Shown in pieces: positions 46,168-55,014 of a DNA stretch of 64,000 nt (its first letter is position 1; every line of letters begins with the position of its first letter). The notes beneath the pieces were generated by a model that did no database searches, had not been told where the DNA came from, and worked only from the letters and a program-made list of their open reading frames with translations. The DNA lies in contig JALONP010000007.1 of assembly GCA_025454875.1 (NCBI GenBank), positions 28,733 through 92,732 of the forward strand. The letters are read 5' to 3'. Source of the DNA: Bacteroidia bacterium. Lineage in GTDB: Bacteria > Bacteroidota > Bacteroidia > UKL13-3. The position numbers were made by a program, and so were the translations under genes.

Positions 46168-47682
46168 ATGTATATTAAAGATTTGCGCTTGCATGAAGGC
46201 AAGAGTGTTACCCTAAAGGGATGGGCGGCAAATAAACGCGAAAGCAAAGGATTGGTTTTTGTGATTTTACGTGACGGAACAGGATTGTGCCAATGTGTTG
46301 TGGACGCCAGTAAAGTTTCAGAAGACACGTTTACATCTGCACAACAAATTAGTTTGGAAACATCCGTGTCTATTACCGGCATGGTGGTAAAAGATGATCG
46401 GCAAGTGGGCGGATATGAACTTCAGGCGGAAGCTGTTTCCATTATTGGCCAGTCGGTTGATTACCCAATTGCTAAAAAGGAACATGGTGTTGAGTTTTTA
46501 ATGGACCACCGCCATTTATGGTTGCGCAGCCAGCGCCAATGGGCAATCATGAAAATTAGAAACCGCATTATTTATGCGATTCATCAATTTTTTCAAGAAC
46601 AAGGATACGTGCAAATGGACGCGCCATTGTTCACGGCAAATGCGGTTGAGGGAACATCAACATTGTTCGAAACCGACTTTTATGGAGATCCAGCTTATTT
46701 ATCTCAATCAGGGCAATTGTACGGAGAAGCCATGGCCATGGCCATGGGTAAAATTTACACGTTTGGCCCCACGTTTAGGGCCGAGAAGTCAAAAACACGG
46801 AGGCATTTGTCAGAGTTTTGGATGATTGAGCCAGAAATGGCCTTTCACGATATTTTTCAAAACATGAATGTAATTGAAGCCTTTTTACGCCATGTGGTAC
46901 TTGCAGTTATTGCTGATTGCAAATCAGAACTCGAATCTATTGGACGTGATGTTTCAAAACTGGAACACGTTACAAAGCCATTTCCGCGCTTAACTTATGA
47001 TGAGGCAGTGCGCATTATTAAAGGCGAGCAGGATGTAAACGGCCAAAACGCTATCACCTCGCTTGAGCAAGAATTGGAGCAAGTGATTGCCCGCACAAAA
47101 GAAGTAGAGGCAGAAATAGCCGAGCGTGAAGAAAAGATGAAGGTGCCTGGAATGAAAAAAGGCGAAATCGGATTTAACCAAGCCAAAATTGATAAGCTCA
47201 AACAAGAGTTGGGTGATTTGGAAGAAGCGCAGCGCAATATTCCGAACTGGTTAAACAGTGCACGCAATTTTGAATATGGAAATGATTTTGGTGGCAGTGA
47301 CGAAACAGTAATCACTCGATTGTTCGATTTGCCTATCATGGTTTATAACTGGCCACATGAGGTAAAAGCATTTTACCTAAAACGTGATCCAGGCCAAAGC
47401 CAATTTGCAAGAGGCGTTGACGTGTTAGCTCCTGAAGGATATGGTGAGATTGTAGGTGGTGGTGAGCGTGAAACAGATTTAACGTTGTTAATTGCAAAAA
47501 TTAATGAGCACCAATTGCCAATGGATGCTTTTGAATGGTATTTAGATTTACGGAGGTTTGGGTCTGTTCCGCATGCTGGTTTTGGTTTGGGTCTAGAGCG
47601 CTTGGTAACTTGGATATGTAAATTGCCTCACGTTCGCGAAAGCATTCCGTTTCCGCGCATGTATGGCCGATTAAAGCCATAA
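46168..47682 (+). CDS. asnS: asparagine--tRNA ligase
   Basis: A 504-residue class II enzyme that charges tRNA-Asn. Seen: an N-terminal OB-fold anticodon-binding domain (about 1-105; VTLKGWAANKRESKGLVFVIL), motif 2 (FRAEKSKTRRHLSEFWMIEPEM) and motif 3 (GFGLGLERLVTWI). A coiled-coil insertion of about 75 residues (about 285-360; VIARTKEVEAEIAEREEK to LGDLEEAQRN) interrupts the catalytic domain, as is seen in Bacteroidota AsnS, explaining its length over the usual about 465. Intact. The Omp85-type gene starts 1 base after its stop. Confidence 0.96.
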   Translation: MYIKDLRLHEGKSVTLKGWAANKRESKGLVFVILRDGTGLCQCVVDASKVSEDTFTSAQQISLETSVSITGMVVKDDRQVGGYELQAEAVSIIGQSVDYPIAKKEHGVEFLMDHRHLWLRSQRQWAIMKIRNRIIYAIHQFFQEQGYVQMDAPLFTANAVEGTSTLFETDFYGDPAYLSQSGQLYGEAMAMAMGKIYTFGPTFRAEKSKTRRHLSEFWMIEPEMAFHDIFQNMNVIEAFLRHVVLAVIADCKSELESIGRDVSKLEHVTKPFPRLTYDEAVRIIKGEQDVNGQNAITSLEQELEQVIARTKEVEAEIAEREEKMKVPGMKKGEIGFNQAKIDKLKQELGDLEEAQRNIPNWLNSARNFEYGNDFGGSDETVITRLFDLPIMVYNWPHEVKAFYLKRDPGQSQFARGVDVLAPEGYGEIVGGGERETDLTLLIAKINEHQLPMDAFEWYLDLRRFGSVPHAGFGLGLERLVTWICKLPHVRESIPFPRMYGRLKP

Positions 47683-47683
47683 G

Positions 47684-48877
47684 GTGCAATTGAGGGTCAC
47701 AAAAAATTTGTTTGTCGTTTTGAGGGTTGTTGCTGCAACCGCTTCACTACTTTGTTTTACAACGAGCACGATTTATGCGCAACCTATTCCTGAACCTTCA
47801 TTATCGCAAAAACCAAACTTTATTCAGCGCTCAATCAATTACACGTATCGTATTATTGAGGGCGACTCTGCGCACCCGCGCAAACGATTGATTGTTGTAT
47901 TACCCATTATTGCATATAAACCAGAAACCCGCTGGCTTTTTGGAGCATCAATTACACAAATTTTTAGGCTCGCCAATGATAGCATCACCCGGCCGTCCTA
48001 TATTCGACTCAATATCTCGTATTCCCAAAACAGGCAGTTCTCGACGTTGCCAATGTTTGATGTGTTTACCAAAAACAACAAATGGAATATTAGGGGAAGC
48101 TATAATTATACTAATTTCGGTGAGTTTTATTATGGCATCGGATACAAAACCCCCCAAACCAACGAAGAGTTTTATACTTTTGATATGCATGATGCAAATG
48201 TGAAAGTAGCTTACCGGTTTTTACCCAATTTATATGCTGGAATTCAATACAATTTCGAGCAAATGTACAATGTAGTTCAACAACCAGGAGGTTTACTCGA
48301 ACAGTCAAAAATTAACGGTTATGATGGATACCGAGCATCAGGTTTGGGATTGACATTGTATTATGATAGCCGCGATCATGTTTATTTCCCTCACAGAGGT
48401 AGTTTGGTTGAAATATCAAATGTGTTTCATGAGCGTTACTTAGGCAGTGAGTATAAGTTTGTAAATATCATGTTGGATGCGCGCACCTATATTCACCTTT
48501 GGAAAGACAATGTGTTAGCCTTGCAAGGAACAATGAACTTTAATGAAGGACAAATTCCGTTTAGGATGATGGGCGTAATGGGTAGTTATACAATTATGAG
48601 GGGGTACTATAATGGACGCTACCGAGACAACCATTCGATGGCTTTTCAGGCTGAATTGCGCAAAACGATTTGGGGGCCAGTAGGTATTGTAGCGTTTGGT
48701 GGAGGAGGAACTGTGAGTGGAACGGAGTTGGGTTTGTTTAATCACATTCAACCAAATTACGGAGTTGGTTTAAGGCTTAAAGCGGTTCCTAAAGAGCGTG
48801 TAAACGCCCGCATCGATTTAGGAATGGGCTCAAAAGGAACCAGGGCGGTTTATATTACGCTAAACGAGGCCTTTTAA
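47684..48877 (+). CDS. BamA/TamA-like outer-membrane protein
   Basis: A 397-residue protein with a signal peptide (TSTIYAQ). The body is a 16-strand-type barrel of the D15/Omp85 superfamily; the segment MRGYYNGRYRDN matches the conserved RGY/F loop motif, and the protein ends in F. The front has PIPEPSLSQKPNFIQRS and then YKPETRWLFGASITQIF strands; POTRA domains are absent or minimal. GTG is used as start at 47684. It may assist outer-membrane export or act as a channel. It nearly overlaps asnS, but a functional link is not implied. Confidence 0.75.
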   Translation: MQLRVTKNLFVVLRVVAATASLLCFTTSTIYAQPIPEPSLSQKPNFIQRSINYTYRIIEGDSAHPRKRLIVVLPIIAYKPETRWLFGASITQIFRLANDSITRPSYIRLNISYSQNRQFSTLPMFDVFTKNNKWNIRGSYNYTNFGEFYYGIGYKTPQTNEEFYTFDMHDANVKVAYRFLPNLYAGIQYNFEQMYNVVQQPGGLLEQSKINGYDGYRASGLGLTLYYDSRDHVYFPHRGSLVEISNVFHERYLGSEYKFVNIMLDARTYIHLWKDNVLALQGTMNFNEGQIPFRMMGVMGSYTIMRGYYNGRYRDNHSMAFQAELRKTIWGPVGIVAFGGGGTVSGTELGLFNHIQPNYGVGLRLKAVPKERVNARIDLGMGSKGTRAVYITLNEAF

Positions 48878-48953
48878 TGGCAATTATTCTTTTCACACAC
48901 ACTATTTTATCTGATAAAAAAAAAGCACATTTGCACCGCTTAAAAACTCAACC

Positions 48954-49973
48954 TTGTTAAACAATATTCTTGATATAAAGCCGCTGCTTTTTGCCTCTCA
49001 GGCGCCACAAATTGTGATTACAACACACCACAAACCAGATGCGGATGCATTGGGATCATCATTGGGTTTGTATCATTTTTTGAAGCAGTTAGGGATTGCG
49101 TCAACAGTTGTTTCGCCAACGGATTATGGCGATTTCTTAAAGTGGATGCCAGACGAGCACTTGGTTGTAAATTTTGAAGCTGAAACAGCAGGAGCCACTC
49201 AATTGGTAGCGGGAGCAGACCTTATTTTTTGCCTCGATTTTAATGCATTGAAACGTATCAACGCATTAGGTGAGCTTGTTTTAGCAGCTCGCGCGCAAAA
49301 GGTGATGATTGATCACCACCTAGAACCAGAGTCGTTCGCAAATTATACGCTTTGGACAACCCAAGTGAGTTCTACCTGTGAATTGGTTTTTCAACTCATT
49401 GAGATTTTCGGCAAAACGGAATTGATTAACGAAGCGATTGCCTCATGTTTGTACGCAGGAATAATGACTGATACAGGGGGATTTCGCCACCCTACAACTT
49501 TTCCCAGCACACACCGTGCAGTAGCTATTTTACTTGAAAAAGGTGCGCAACCCAACGCCATCGTAGAAGCAATTTACGACAATTACTCTGAAAGCAGAAT
49601 GCGTTTTATTGGTTATTGCCTCAACGATAAAATGCAAATATTAAGAGACATCAATACTGCATTAATTTGTGTGACTGCTGAAGAGCTAAAGCGGTTTAAT
49701 GTAATTACAGGAGATAGCGAAGGGCTCGTTAATTATGGCCTTTCGATTAAAGGAATTAAGCTCTCGGTGCTAATCATAGACCGAACTGTTTTGCGTAAAA
49801 TGTCGTTTAGGAGCAAAGGTGCTTTCCCCGCCAACGAGTTTGCAAGAAACCATTTTAACGGGGGTGGTCATTTTAATGCCGCAGGAGGCGAAAGCATTGA
49901 TCCCATTGAAAAAGTAGAACAACAATTTAAAGAAACAATTAAACAATATGCCCATTTATTGGGCTCAAATTAA
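48954..49973 (+). CDS. nrnA: bifunctional oligoribonuclease/PAP phosphatase NrnA-like
   Basis: A 339-residue DHH-family phosphoesterase. Seen: HHKPDADALGSSLGLYH (motif I), a Asp in LIFCLDFN, DHHLEPESF (motif III, the DHH triad), TDTGGF and the DHHA1 motif GGGHFNAAGG. In this family NrnA cleaves short oligonucleotides and 3'-phosphoadenosine 5'-phosphate. Start is TTG at 48954; an internal start would cut the first strand. It is followed after 2 bases by an FKBP lipoprotein gene, and a third gene follows after 1 base, so all three look co-transcribed. Confidence 0.92.
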   Translation: MLNNILDIKPLLFASQAPQIVITTHHKPDADALGSSLGLYHFLKQLGIASTVVSPTDYGDFLKWMPDEHLVVNFEAETAGATQLVAGADLIFCLDFNALKRINALGELVLAARAQKVMIDHHLEPESFANYTLWTTQVSSTCELVFQLIEIFGKTELINEAIASCLYAGIMTDTGGFRHPTTFPSTHRAVAILLEKGAQPNAIVEAIYDNYSESRMRFIGYCLNDKMQILRDINTALICVTAEELKRFNVITGDSEGLVNYGLSIKGIKLSVLIIDRTVLRKMSFRSKGAFPANEFARNHFNGGGHFNAAGGESIDPIEKVEQQFKETIKQYAHLLGSN

Positions 49974-49975
49974 CC

Positions 49976-50827
49976 ATGAAAAAAACCATTTTAGCATTAA
50001 GCGTTGCGGCTGTTGCACTTGCGTTTACAAGCAGTTGCAATAAAACAAAAACCACTGAAGCAGGAATTGAATACACCATTATCGAACATGAAGACGATAG
50101 CAGGATGATTGATTCGGCAGATATTGTATTGGTAAACCTCAAAATTACAACTGAAAAAACAGATTCATTAATCATGGAATCATACAGTGATAGTGCTGGC
50201 GGGCCAAGATACATTCCGGCATACGAGCCTGTTTTGAAAACAGTATTTGCAGAACTAAGCAAAGGCGACAGTGCGGAGTTTTGGGTAAATGCCGACACGC
50301 TGTTTCAAAAAAGTTTTGGCGTTCCTCGCCCATCAAATATGGCAGAAGGTGAGCGTGTAAAGTTTGTTGTAACCATTGTGGATGTGTTTAGCCAAGCTGA
50401 ACTGCAACAAAAACAAATGCAACAAATGAGTGGCATGATTGCCCAAGATTCGGTTGCCTTGCAAGCGTTCTTAGCAACGCAACAAAACGTACAAACAACA
50501 GCGAGTGGATTGCATTATATTGTGAAGAAAAAAACAAACGGAAAACAAACCAAGGCTGGAAACAAAGTACAGGTGATGTATGAAGGCAGATTGCTTTCGG
50601 GCGATGTATTTGATGGAAACATGGATGGAAGCCGACCTCCTCAAGAGTTTGCTATTGGTTTAGGCCAAGTAATTCCGGGATGGGACGAGGGTGTTCAATT
50701 AATGCGTGAAGGAGAAGAGTATACCTTTATTATTCCTTGGAAATTGGCTTATGGCGACAGAGGTGCTGGTCCTATTCCGCCATTTTCTTCATTAGTATTC
50801 GATGTAAAACTTGTAAAAATTCAATAA
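49976..50827 (+). CDS. FKBP-type peptidyl-prolyl isomerase, lipoprotein
   Basis: A 283-residue lipoprotein with lipobox SSC (Cys about residue 22). The first FKBP-like region (about 27-135) is degenerate; the second (about 170-283) is canonical, with TASGLHYIVKKKTNGKQ, VQVMYEGRLLSGDVFDGN, IPGWDEGVQLM and GDRGAGPIPPFSSLVFDVKLVKI. It should help fold periplasmic or outer-membrane proteins. It lies 2 bases after nrnA and 1 base before the second FKBP gene, which suggests a folding unit. Confidence 0.9.
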   Translation: MKKTILALSVAAVALAFTSSCNKTKTTEAGIEYTIIEHEDDSRMIDSADIVLVNLKITTEKTDSLIMESYSDSAGGPRYIPAYEPVLKTVFAELSKGDSAEFWVNADTLFQKSFGVPRPSNMAEGERVKFVVTIVDVFSQAELQQKQMQQMSGMIAQDSVALQAFLATQQNVQTTASGLHYIVKKKTNGKQTKAGNKVQVMYEGRLLSGDVFDGNMDGSRPPQEFAIGLGQVIPGWDEGVQLMREGEEYTFIIPWKLAYGDRGAGPIPPFSSLVFDVKLVKIQ

Positions 50828-50828
50828 C

Positions 50829-51656
50829 ATGAAAACAACGTTAATGATGCTTGTAGGTGTCGTGTTTTTTAGCACAAGCCTTTACGCTCAACAACCCAAG
50901 CAGCCTGCACCTAAAAAATTGAAACTAAATATGGAACAAACAACTCAAAGCGGACTCAAAATTAAATTGATTAAAGAAGGAAGTGGTGAAAAAGCCACCA
51001 ACGGAAGCACAGTAATGGTTCACTACACTGGAACTTTGCTAGATGGCAAAAAATTCGATTCTTCTATTGATCGTGGACAGCCGATTTCGTTTAAGCTAGG
51101 TCAAGGACGCGTAATTAAAGGCTGGGATGAAGGTATTGCGATGCTTAAGGTGGGTGACAAAGCCATTTTAACCATTCCTCCTAGCATTGGTTACGGAAGC
51201 CAAGATGTTGGTAATGGGTTAATTCCTGCAAACTCAACATTGGTGTTCGAAGTTGAATTGGTTGGTGTGGTAGCTCCACCAAAACCATTTGATGTAAAGG
51301 GGAAAGATACGCTTACAACAGCTAGCGGATTAAAATACATTGTAGTTGAAAAAACCCAAAAGGCAGATGCACCAAAGGCAGAAGCAGGCAAAACGGTGCA
51401 AGTGCATTATACAGGAATGCTTACAGACGGACGTATTTTTGATTCGTCAGTTGAAAGAGGTACACCATTGCCATTCGCATTAGGTCAAGGCCAAGTGATT
51501 CCGGGATGGGATGAAGGTATTGCACTAATGAATGTGGGTGATAAACTGCGTTTAATTATTCCACCAAATTTAGGCTACGGAGCCAATGGCGCAGGCGGAG
51601 TGATACCCCCAAATGCAACATTGATTTTTGATGTTGAATTGATGGGCGTTCAATAA
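50829..51656 (+). CDS. tandem FKBP-type peptidyl-prolyl isomerase
   Basis: A 275-residue periplasmic protein with signal peptide (STSLYAQ) and no lipobox. Two full FKBP domains are seen: residues about 40-150 (VHYTGTLLDGKKFDSSIDRGQPISF; VIKGWDEGIAML; IPANSTLVFEVELVGV) and about 160-275 (VHYTGMLTDGRIFDSSVERG; VIPGWDEGIALM; IPPNATLIFDVELMGV). Both keep the aromatic proline-pocket residues, so both are likely active. It is the last gene of the nrnA operon, which ends at the terminator at 51682-51706. Confidence 0.92.
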   Translation: MKTTLMMLVGVVFFSTSLYAQQPKQPAPKKLKLNMEQTTQSGLKIKLIKEGSGEKATNGSTVMVHYTGTLLDGKKFDSSIDRGQPISFKLGQGRVIKGWDEGIAMLKVGDKAILTIPPSIGYGSQDVGNGLIPANSTLVFEVELVGVVAPPKPFDVKGKDTLTTASGLKYIVVEKTQKADAPKAEAGKTVQVHYTGMLTDGRIFDSSVERGTPLPFALGQGQVIPGWDEGIALMNVGDKLRLIIPPNLGYGANGAGGVIPPNATLIFDVELMGVQ

Positions 51657-51681
51657 TTGCATTAATTATCTTTGATAAAAG

Positions 51682-51706
51682 GCCAATTCGTAAGAGTTGG
51701 CTTTTT
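51682..51706 (+). terminator. intrinsic terminator after the FKBP operon
   Basis: An 8-bp stem 51682-51689 with 51694-51701 (one wobble) and a TTTTTT tail. It ends the nrnA-FKBP-FKBP unit and isolates the downstream TPP-riboswitch leader. Confidence 0.75.
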
Positions 51707-51736
51707 TATTTAAATGAAGTTTTATTACTTCGCAGG

Positions 51737-51828
51737 GTCTTTAGGGGTGGCTTGATTTGCAATACAAATCATGTCTGAGATTAAACCCTTGGAACCTGAT
51801 CGGGATAATGCCCGCGAAGGGATAAGAC
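51737..51828 (+). promoter_or_regulatory. TPP riboswitch (THI element)
   Basis: The conserved aptamer blocks are present in order: a GGGGTGGC segment, the CTGAGA loop (51775-51780), ACCCTTGGAACCTGATC, and GGATAATGCCCGCGAAGGGA. The P1 helix is GTCTT/AAGAC. In this family binding of thiamine pyrophosphate shuts off expression. It lies upstream of the TonB-dependent receptor, as in other Bacteroidota. Confidence 0.94.
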
Positions 51829-51899
51829 GAAGGGCTTTAAGCCCTTTGTAGTGCCTAACAGTTACGGTTAGGCATATTCCAAGTAGGTAAATAATTTTT

Positions 51900-51928
51900 G
51901 ACGGCAACCAACCCTGGTTGTCGTTTTT
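51900..51928 (+). terminator. riboswitch-associated intrinsic terminator
   Basis: An 11-bp stem, 51900-51910 with 51915-51925, with a TTTTT tail (51924-51928) and a 4-base loop, located about 70 bases after the aptamer and 41 bases before the receptor ATG. Two other hairpins lie between (about 51831-51847 and 51853-51873, GCCTAAC/GTTAGGC). The layout suggests transcriptional attenuation: ligand binding favours termination. No explicit antiterminator pairing was modelled. Confidence 0.7.
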
Positions 51929-51969
51929 ATTTACATGCTGTACTAGTTGCAGCAACAAATCAATATGCA

Positions 51970-54168
51970 ATGCGCAGGCATTTAAGTTTAACATTAACCA
52001 TGGTAGCCGCAATGGCAAGCTATGCACAAACCGATACCAGTAAGGTATTGGAAACAGTATTTACCACAGGCATTCGTGCCAAAACAAACACGCCCGTTAC
52101 CCAATACAATTTGGGAGCAAACCAATTAAAACAAGTGTATTACGGTGCTGATTTACCGACCTTATTGCAAACAACACCAGCGGTTCATGCCTACAGTGAT
52201 AATGGAACCGGAATTGGTTACAGCTATTTTAGAATAAGGGGCATTGATCAGTCGCGGATTAACGTAACAATTAATGGTGTACCGATGAACGACCCCGAAA
52301 ATCAAGGAACATTTTTTAACAATATTGCTGATTTAACGAGCAGTGCACAATCTGTACAGGTGCAACGTGGTGTGGGAACCTCCGGAAATGGAACAGCTGC
52401 CTTAGGAGGAGCAGTTGCTATCCTAACGCGCAAGCCTACCGATACTGCAGGAGCAGAACTAAATTTAGGCATAGGCTCATTTGGAACATCACGTATAACA
52501 GCAGAAGTGCAAACAGGTGCGTTGAATAAAGGATTGGCAGTGTATGCAAGGCTTTCGCATTTAGCAACCCAAGGTTTCCGAACACACTCAGGATCTTCTA
52601 TTGCTTCTTATTTAATGAGTGTTTCTAAAAAAAGCGAGCGCTCTGTATTGCAGTTTAATATGTGGGGTGGTGATGCCCAATCACAATTGGCCTATGTGGG
52701 TGTAACTCGTGAAACACTTGATACCAATCGTACCTACAATCCATTAGTGAATGGAGAGCGTGATCGTTTTAGGCAGCATTTTTTTCAATTGCAATACCAA
52801 TATCAGCTCAACAACAAAAGCTCTATTCAAACATCTGCTTATTTGGTTAAAGGAACAGCACCACAGTTTCAGGTTTATTTTGCTGCGCAACCGTATTTTC
52901 CATATGCATTTTTTAACATGCCTGATGCTATTTTGGGCAACGATACATTTACCCAAACAGACGCTATGGTTTCATACCGGTTGAACCAAACATTTGCTGG
53001 GGCATTTGCGACATATGCATATGTAACACCTCGTTTCGAATTGTATACCGGTGTGCATGCGAACACATTTACTGCTGATCATTTTATGGAAACACAATGG
53101 ATGCAAATTGTTCCACAAGGTATTGGCCCAAATCACCGAGCGTATTTTAATACTGGATACAAGCAAGAAGTTTCGGCATTTGTAAAAGCTAGTAAAACAG
53201 TTGGTTCTAAACTTAATGTGTTTGCAGATGTTCAAGCGCGGGGAGCGTTTTTTCAATACAAAGCACAGCAACAAGTGTATACACCGCCACCATTTACAGC
53301 CGAAAACATGGAATGGGTTTTTCTAAATCCTAAAGTTGGAGTGCATTACCGAATAACACAGAAAGCAAGCGCTTATGCAATGCTCGGGCAAACAAGCCGC
53401 GAGCCAACAAGGTTTGATTATTTTCAAGATGATTATGCCACGAGCAATACCCTTCAATCGGCAATTAAGCCTGAGCGTGTTACTAACGGAGAGCTGGGTT
53501 TTAGGTTTGTGGGTTCTAAATTAACAATGCAAGCCAATTTATTTTATATGTACTTTTCAAATCCGATTATCAATACAGGAGCACTTAATGCATTTGGGTA
53601 TCCAATTACTACCAATATTAACCAAATGGTGCGGAATGGAATAGAGATAGATGGAACTTGGAAGTTAGGCCAATGGATTTGGTTAACACATTCTTCTATG
53701 CTGAGCCAACATACCATCAACAGGCTTACCCAATATTATACCGATTCGGCATTTGCCAGTGTAGGAGTTGATTACCAAAACACAACACCTTCATTATCTC
53801 CTCAGGTTATTGTGAACCAAGGTGTCCGATTATTGCCATTGCGTTATGCATTTGTGGATGTAAATGCGCGGTATGTGAGCAAGCAATTTGTAGACAACAG
53901 CTCACAAGCAATTGCAGCAATTGATGCATACACTGTTTTGGATGCAAGGTTGAATCTAGATTTGGCACCATTTGTTGGATACAAGGTTCGGTTATCGTTG
54001 CAAGCAACCAATCTTTTAAACAGTGCGTATACTGCTTGGGGCAATGTGGCTGCAGCAAGCAATATTGCAAATTATGATGCAAACGGACAATTGAATGCAA
54101 GTATCACACCGTTGTATTTTGTTGGTCCACCAAGGCAATTGATGTTAACATTGCAATGGCAGTTGTAG
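51970..54168 (+). CDS. TonB-dependent outer-membrane receptor (probably thiamin-related)
   Basis: A 732-residue receptor with signal peptide (MASYAQTD). The plug domain (about 35-150) has LPTLLQTTPAVHAYSDNGTG, RIRGIDQSRINVTINGVPMND and VQVQRGVGTSGNGTAALGGAV; the barrel fills the rest and ends MLTLQWQL. It should import a scarce nutrient across the outer membrane with TonB energy. Because a TPP riboswitch controls its leader, thiamin or a precursor is the likely substrate; this is an inference from context. The ATG at 51970 is chosen over 51898, which lies inside the terminator leader. Confidence 0.9.
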   Translation: MRRHLSLTLTMVAAMASYAQTDTSKVLETVFTTGIRAKTNTPVTQYNLGANQLKQVYYGADLPTLLQTTPAVHAYSDNGTGIGYSYFRIRGIDQSRINVTINGVPMNDPENQGTFFNNIADLTSSAQSVQVQRGVGTSGNGTAALGGAVAILTRKPTDTAGAELNLGIGSFGTSRITAEVQTGALNKGLAVYARLSHLATQGFRTHSGSSIASYLMSVSKKSERSVLQFNMWGGDAQSQLAYVGVTRETLDTNRTYNPLVNGERDRFRQHFFQLQYQYQLNNKSSIQTSAYLVKGTAPQFQVYFAAQPYFPYAFFNMPDAILGNDTFTQTDAMVSYRLNQTFAGAFATYAYVTPRFELYTGVHANTFTADHFMETQWMQIVPQGIGPNHRAYFNTGYKQEVSAFVKASKTVGSKLNVFADVQARGAFFQYKAQQQVYTPPPFTAENMEWVFLNPKVGVHYRITQKASAYAMLGQTSREPTRFDYFQDDYATSNTLQSAIKPERVTNGELGFRFVGSKLTMQANLFYMYFSNPIINTGALNAFGYPITTNINQMVRNGIEIDGTWKLGQWIWLTHSSMLSQHTINRLTQYYTDSAFASVGVDYQNTTPSLSPQVIVNQGVRLLPLRYAFVDVNARYVSKQFVDNSSQAIAAIDAYTVLDARLNLDLAPFVGYKVRLSLQATNLLNSAYTAWGNVAAASNIANYDANGQLNASITPLYFVGPPRQLMLTLQWQL

Positions 54169-54279
54169 GGTGTTCTCTGTATTGCCAAGCAACCAAGCCA
54201 CCTAAACATCAGTTGTATGTATCAATTTTTTTGCGTATCATAGTGCTGAATCAATCAACTTGATTTTGATGACTTGTTT

Positions 54280-54897
54280 ATGAAGCCAATTGTTTGTTTG
54301 CCTTATCAAAGTTTGCTGTTGCAGATGTTATTTGTTGTGGTTGTTAGCATGGTATTTGGTTGCAAAAAGAAACCTGCTTTGCAAACAATTACCGTAAACC
54401 AATTTGAAACATTTGTGAATGCAACGGGGTATGTAACAGATGCCGAAAAATTTGGCTGGTCTATCGTACAAAAGGATGTATACAGTTATGATGGGTACGT
54501 GAAAGGAGCTAATTGGCGTATACCAGACGGAATTCACCCCGTGGTTTCACCTGATTTACCCGTTACACAAGTAAGCTATAACGATGCGATGGCTTATTGT
54601 GATTGGGCGCATACTACACTCCCAACATATGACCAATACTGGGAATTAATTAGAGCAGATCATCGGTTTGTTGTAACAGGTAATGCTGCAGAAATAAAAG
54701 CCGTATCTACAACCAATGTGTTAGGCAATGTTTGGGATATCACATTAATTGAGAAGGAAGATCAGGTTCGCCTAGCGGGTGGATCACTTTTTTGTTCGCC
54801 AACTACTTGCAATGGAACCAGTAGGGCGAAACGGTTATACGTAGATAAACAAACTGGAAATATTCATATTGGATTCAGCGTGATTGTATACGAATAA
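54280..54897 (+). CDS. formylglycine-generating-enzyme-like (SUMF1/FGE) lipoprotein
   Basis: A 205-residue lipoprotein with lipobox VFGC (Cys about residue 28). It has FGE-sulfatase family motifs: VTQVSYNDAMAYCDWA, LPTYDQYWELI, NVLGNVWDI and AGGSLFCSPTTCNG, ending IGFSVIVYE. The Cys pair C172/C177 (C-x4-C) corresponds to the catalytic pair of FGE, which turns the sulfatase Cys or Ser into formylglycine. It is shorter than classical FGE (about 280-370) and probably sits in the envelope, facing the periplasm. It is convergent with a sulfatase gene with a C-S-P-T-R motif. An alternative is an FGE-like, non-enzymatic lipoprotein. Confidence 0.8.
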   Translation: MKPIVCLPYQSLLLQMLFVVVVSMVFGCKKKPALQTITVNQFETFVNATGYVTDAEKFGWSIVQKDVYSYDGYVKGANWRIPDGIHPVVSPDLPVTQVSYNDAMAYCDWAHTTLPTYDQYWELIRADHRFVVTGNAAEIKAVSTTNVLGNVWDITLIEKEDQVRLAGGSLFCSPTTCNGTSRAKRLYVDKQTGNIHIGFSVIVYE

Positions 54898-54955
54898 ACA
54901 TGTGAGTGCATTTTTCTTATCTCATTGTATCCTGATTCAATAGGGGTTATTCATA

Positions 54956-54996
54956 AAATTGGGTAGCTGCAACATGATGTTACAACTACCCAATTT
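54956..54996. terminator. bidirectional terminator between FGE-like and sulfatase genes
   Basis: Stem AAATTGGGTAG (54956-54966) with its exact complement at 54986-54996; an internal hairpin occupies the loop. It lies between convergent genes, so it can end both transcripts. Confidence 0.7.
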
Positions 54997-55014
54997 ATAA
55001 ACCAAAGGTAATCA

